7,344 bases of DNA from Patescibacteria group bacterium (GTDB lineage Bacteria; Patescibacteriota; Dojkabacteria; SC72), in the NCBI GenBank assembly GCA_018818345.1, contig JAHISI010000059.1:1-7344 (forward strand). Direction: 5' to 3'. Below are positions 4,428-7,344 of the stretch, piece by piece; position 1 is the first letter of the stretch, and the number at the start of each line of letters is the position of its first letter. The position numbers and the translations under genes were made by a program. Under the pieces are notes generated by a model, which saw only the letters and a list, made by a program, of their open reading frames with translations, was not told where the DNA came from and ran no database searches.

Positions 4428-4496
4428 GAAAACCACACGAATTTGGATTAGACTTCGGTCTCCTCCTCTCTCCCACATCGTGCTTGGTTTTCTTTT
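4428..4496 (+). terminator. Branched trailer structure ending in TTTT
   Basis: GAAAACCA (4428-4435) and CACGA (4436-4440) pair with TCGTG (4478-4482) and TGGTTTTC (4485-4492). This gives 13 bp with a bulged CT. Inside is an AGAC-TTCG-GTCT tetraloop hairpin (4450-4461), flanked by a possible GGA/TCC extension. The stem is followed by TTTT at 4493-4496. It may act as a terminator. The 3' arm and the pyrimidine-rich loop are also complementary to the leader far upstream, so it may be a regulatory element. The rest of the gap (4497-4554) is AT-rich with nothing to name. Confidence 0.55.
4473..4485 (+). repeat. Trailer half of the 13-bp long-range inverted repeat
   Basis: CCACATCGTGCTT is the exact reverse complement of 3423-3435. 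Its bases 4478-4482 and 4485 also belong to the 3' arm of the local stem 4428-4440/4478-4492, so the two pairings exclude one another. The adjacent upstream stretch 4459-4477 is complementary to 3557-3574 in the leader. Confidence 0.8.
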
Positions 4497-4554
4497 AAAT
4501 ATATTTTTAATATATCTAAAAGAGAACTATTACAATTGAATATGATATTTAGAT

Positions 4555-4584
4555 AAAAGAACAGGGTAAAACCTGTTCTTTTTT
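4555..4584. terminator. Bidirectional intrinsic terminator between convergent genes
   Basis: AAAAGAACAGG (4555-4565) pairs perfectly with CCTGTTCTTTT (4572-4582) around a GTAAAA loop. T runs follow on both strands: TTTTTT on plus and TTTT on minus. It begins one base past the stop of the leftward GT2 gene and lies 150 bp after the rightward 255-aa gene, so it should end both convergent transcripts. Confidence 0.92.
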
Positions 4585-4585
4585 G

Positions 4586-5422
4586 TTATTTAAACAACTT
4601 CCTCACCAATTCAAACATACCCATGAATACTTTAGGAGGAAATACACTAAGTACATATACACCTAATGTCTCTATCTTCCATTTAATATATTGTCCTACA
4701 GTGGGTTTAATTCCTAATTCCTTTATAGCCCAATTTCTTACCTCATTAGTCTTTTTAAAATGGTCCACCATCTTAGACTGAGATTCAGTATTAAAAGTCA
4801 TACGATATTTAAGTACAGTATCAGGCAAGTTATGGTATTCTCCTTTCTGACTAAGCAAGAAGAAGAATTTAACATCTTCCACCTTCCACATATTTTCAGG
4901 ATACAAGCCTACAGATTCAACGGCTGACTTTCGCATGGTAACCGCAGGATGAGCAAAAGGTTGGAAAAGGAACATATTCTTTTTGATATCCTTATCCTCA
5001 ACTGCATACTCTCTATGACCCGTTATATTACTCTCTGCATCGATGATATCTATCTGCCCACCTACAGCAACACAATTGGGGTTACTTTCTAAATATTCGA
5101 TTTGCTTTTCTAATCGAGTAGGGTACATAACATCATCAGCATCCATACGAGCTATATATTCTCCTTGGGACTGCCTAATCCCAATGTTTATGACGTTTCC
5201 CAAACCATTTTGCTTTGATACTGATATGGCTTTTATACGGTTATCCTTTTTTTCATATTCCTTAAGAATATCTAATGTGCTATCTGTACTCTCATCATCA
5301 ACCACTATTATCTCTAGAATAGAGTAGGTCTGATTAATACAGCTATCTAGAGCTTCTTTGATATATTTTTCACCATTGTGTACTGGTATGACTACTGAAA
5401 CCAGAGGATTATTATTTTGCAT
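4586..5422 (-). CDS. GT2 family glycosyltransferase, 278 aa
   Basis: This is a cytoplasmic-face GT-A glycosyltransferase that probably adds a sugar to a lipid-linked or surface glycan. Motifs in order: VSVVIPVHNGEKYI (8-21, nucleotide binding), VVDDESTDST (40-49), ARMDADD (91-97, the metal-binding DxD), HPAVTMRKS (158-166) and VEDVKFF (181-187), where the ED supplies the usual catalytic base. The C-terminal part (about 240-278) is amphipathic to hydrophobic and may touch the membrane. Length and order are normal for the family, but donor and acceptor cannot be predicted. The ATG at 5422 overlaps the end of the upstream membrane-protein gene by 11 nt and has no Shine-Dalgarno of its own, so translational coupling is likely. 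The gene ends one base before a strong terminator and is thus the last of its operon. Confidence 0.92.
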   Translation of the reverse strand: MQNNNPLVSVVIPVHNGEKYIKEALDSCINQTYSILEIIVVDDESTDSTLDILKEYEKKDNRIKAISVSKQNGLGNVINIGIRQSQGEYIARMDADDVMYPTRLEKQIEYLESNPNCVAVGGQIDIIDAESNITGHREYAVEDKDIKKNMFLFQPFAHPAVTMRKSAVESVGLYPENMWKVEDVKFFFLLSQKGEYHNLPDTVLKYRMTFNTESQSKMVDHFKKTNEVRNWAIKELGIKPTVGQYIKWKIETLGVYVLSVFPPKVFMGMFELVRKLFK

Positions 5423-7344
5423 ATGTTCTTTTTCTAAATACTTTAATTAGGAGATATGTAAATTCTACTACAATTAGTATATATCCTAGATATCCTAAGA
5501 AGTTAGGCCAGTAGAATATATATATTGTATTGAAATCGATATTTGAGATATCCCAACCTTGTTTCCAACCGTTTACAGTGACACTATCATTCAAGACTTT
5601 AAGATTATCCGCTACTGCGACCCAACCATCCGCTCGGGATTGAGGGATCGTTAGAAGAGTTTGCTTTCCCAAAGATTCCTCTTTTTTAAATTTGTATGTA
5701 GAGGGGACAATTGTTCCATCGTTGGATTGAGCCTCTTTGATTGAATATTCTGTACTATTTGTTGATGAAAGCTTAAAGTCTAACCATTGCTGCGGGACTT
5801 TCATAACTATGAAATTCTTTAGAATATTCTCAGTAACAGATGAATAGCTTGTACTATTGAATGAAGCATCCATCATGACATATTGAGAGGATGTAGTGAA
5901 TAGCCTAGAAACAACTTCGCTTTTTGAAGTATCGAAGAATGTATCGTCAACCCAGCATTTGTCATCACCTTGATACGTTAGACATACCGACGATGCAATG
6001 TTCGAAATACTTTCACCTTCCCAAATCCAAAGATACTGCTGGTTAGGTTCAGTTTGTAGAATATTTTCATATTGATTAAGATATTGTCCCTGAACTTTCT
6101 GAACCATACCATTGTCATATGTAACGGAATATTCATTTAGGCTATCTGAAGCCTTATTAGGGTGCCATAGACTGGTATTTGAGGCTCCTAGGTATACGGA
6201 ACTATCTTGCCCATATATTATTGGGGTTTTTATGGTAATAATATCACCATCTATAACAGAGGTAGTCAAAGTACCAGTTTCCAACTGTTTTGATGATGAG
6301 CTTATTGTTTTAAAAGCATTGGAGAATGACATTGAGATATCTCTTACAACAACCTTCGCTTCACTTCCAGAAGGGTTCAACGCGTAGACTAGGAAAGTAA
6401 GATCATCATTACCTAGTATAAGGGTAGGAATCAAAATCTCTTTACTCCCATATCCCGTTTTTGTATCAAAATATTTTTGATCATTTATACATTTTTTAGC
6501 ATACTCAGAGTATATACAGATTCCAATTAAAGTATCTGTTTGTGCTTCCCAATTTACATTAACAACTCCCACAGAGGAGCTTCCGGGAATTACGGCTATC
6601 TTTGCACTTACGCAAGGGAGTTCAGATTTCCCTTTAATTGAAAATCCCGAAGCTATCTTTTCTGGCGTGACATCTGTCACTGTTCGATATTTATCTCCAG
6701 CACAATTACCAGGCTGACTATTCTTTAAAATTTCTGTGTAATCAGTTTTAGTGAATGAACTGAGACTCACACCCTGCAAACTGCTTAATTCTCCCCAAGG
6801 CTTTTCTAAAGTCATACCATTTAGAAATTTCTTCTTTTCCCAGACATTATTATCTATCACTAAATAATCAAAATTATTTGTAACGTTAAATGTCTTTTTA
6901 CTCTTTAAGGTCATCTCGTCTATTATTGGGAGCGTAGGGGTTGCAGTTATTTCATTTTTACCATTGTATGAAATAGTTGATGGCAAACTATCTTGATCAA
7001 TCTTAGATTGATCTAAAGAAAGGAATTGAGAACTTCCAGTATATTTAAATTCTCTTACTAAATATCCATCAACAATCGAGAGATTACCTAAGTTTGTATT
7101 AAAGGTATCAAATGTTGGAGATAAAGGAGCTTCTCTTTCAAATGTGCCCAAGATATCACTTAATGACTCAGTATATGTTTCATTTTCTAGTGAACCAATC
7201 TCATACAATTCTAAAAAGTCTTTTTGCCATACAAGATTCCAATTCTTGGTATATCCATCAAGCATTTCCCAGTTCAAGTCATGTCCATATCGACCTTTTA
7301 CTAAACTCCTATCTACTAATACATACTTAACATCATATTTTTTC
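5412..7344 (-). CDS. Large membrane protein, C-terminal 643 residues (GT-C/YfhO-like extracytoplasmic region); 5' end beyond the right edge
   Basis: The frame is open to the right edge. The visible part begins KKYDVKYVLVDRSLVKGRYG, so the TTG at 7277 is not the start. A segment like VKYVLVD followed by WNLVWQKDFLELYEIGS is typical of the point where a multi-spanning GT-C or YfhO-like core passes into its soluble extracytoplasmic domain (family knowledge, not proven here). The visible region is mostly beta-rich, Ser/Thr/Asn-rich and exported in character. It contains two copies of a C-x7-K-C-x2-D-x2-[YF]-F-D-T motif (visible residues 276-294 and 454-472). Near the end, VNGWKQGWDIS precedes a single membrane helix (about 612-635) and a basic tail RKRTYAK, which puts the domain outside the cell. 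The likely role is polyprenyl-linked sugar transfer to a surface glycan. It overlaps the downstream GT2 gene by 11 nt. Confidence 0.75.
   Translation of the reverse strand, partial: KKYDVKYVLVDRSLVKGRYGHDLNWEMLDGYTKNWNLVWQKDFLELYEIGSLENETYTESLSDILGTFEREAPLSPTFDTFNTNLGNLSIVDGYLVREFKYTGSSQFLSLDQSKIDQDSLPSTISYNGKNEITATPTLPIIDEMTLKSKKTFNVTNNFDYLVIDNNVWEKKKFLNGMTLEKPWGELSSLQGVSLSSFTKTDYTEILKNSQPGNCAGDKYRTVTDVTPEKIASGFSIKGKSELPCVSAKIAVIPGSSSVGVVNVNWEAQTDTLIGICIYSEYAKKCINDQKYFDTKTGYGSKEILIPTLILGNDDLTFLVYALNPSGSEAKVVVRDISMSFSNAFKTISSSSKQLETGTLTTSVIDGDIITIKTPIIYGQDSSVYLGASNTSLWHPNKASDSLNEYSVTYDNGMVQKVQGQYLNQYENILQTEPNQQYLWIWEGESISNIASSVCLTYQGDDKCWVDDTFFDTSKSEVVSRLFTTSSQYVMMDASFNSTSYSSVTENILKNFIVMKVPQQWLDFKLSSTNSTEYSIKEAQSNDGTIVPSTYKFKKEESLGKQTLLTIPQSRADGWVAVADNLKVLNDSVTVNGWKQGWDISNIDFNTIYIFYWPNFLGYLGYILIVVEFTYLLIKVFRKRTYAK

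Noticed and set aside
3267..4500. Group I or group II intron with an internal ORF
   Set aside because: The layout (structured ends around an ORF) suggested it. However, I found no domain V-like hairpin, no group I core P7/guanosine-binding sequences, no maturase or homing endonuclease, and no split host gene.
7275..7277. TTG at 7277 as the start of the large minus-strand gene
   Set aside because: The same frame stays open for 22 more residues to the window edge and encodes a sensible segment (KKYDVKYVLVDRS), so the gene is cut by the edge.

Overview
The window is AT-rich bacterial DNA. About 30-42% GC was hand-counted in two typical coding lines. It carries two convergent gene blocks: plus-strand genes from 588 to 4404 and minus-strand genes from the right edge down to 4586. 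A short minus-strand pair sits at the far left. Several traits suggest a small-genome, Gram-positive-like lineage, and Candidate Phyla Radiation (Patescibacteria) is my best guess (inference, about 0.55). These are a sortase, an M15B D-Ala-D-Ala carboxypeptidase, a coiled-coil protein opening MLTKEDLKKIEELL (a style common in that group), few Shine-Dalgarno sites, and -10 boxes placed 6-8 nt before start codons. TAA/TAG end all real genes and TGA is not used as a sense codon, so the standard bacterial code fits.

Layout. 1-474 (minus): a 67-aa unknown protein followed by a heptad coiled-coil protein that runs off the left edge and is built from near-identical 42-bp repeats. 588-2355 (plus): a cell-surface module made of a VanY-type carboxypeptidase, a membrane-anchored sortase, and an 80-aa protein shaped like a miniature sortase substrate (signal peptide, about 20 Pro/Tyr-rich residues, PVDTG, one membrane segment, basic tail). 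2408-3172 (plus): a GT2 enzyme of the polyprenyl-phosphate sugar synthase type. 3173-4584 (plus): an unusual unit with a near-consensus promoter at 3232-3260, a roughly 370-nt AT-rich leader rich in hairpins, a GC-richer ORF for a 255-aa membrane-anchored protein of unknown family, and a structured trailer. The trailer contains long, exact complements to the leader. 7344-4586 (minus): the C-terminal 643 residues of a large membrane protein, probably the extracytoplasmic part of a GT-C or YfhO-like enzyme, overlapping by 11 nt with a GT2 glycosyltransferase.

How they fit together. Most recognisable genes concern the cell envelope: peptidoglycan trimming (VanY-like), covalent surface attachment (sortase plus substrate), lipid-linked sugar donor synthesis (the DPM/ALG5-like GT2) and glycan assembly (GT2 plus the large membrane protein). 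The part I would look at first is 3232-4500. Its leader and trailer can pair across the ORF, and the trailer contains an anti-Shine-Dalgarno-like stretch complementary to a GGAGGAG in the leader. I do not recognise this RNA or its protein.
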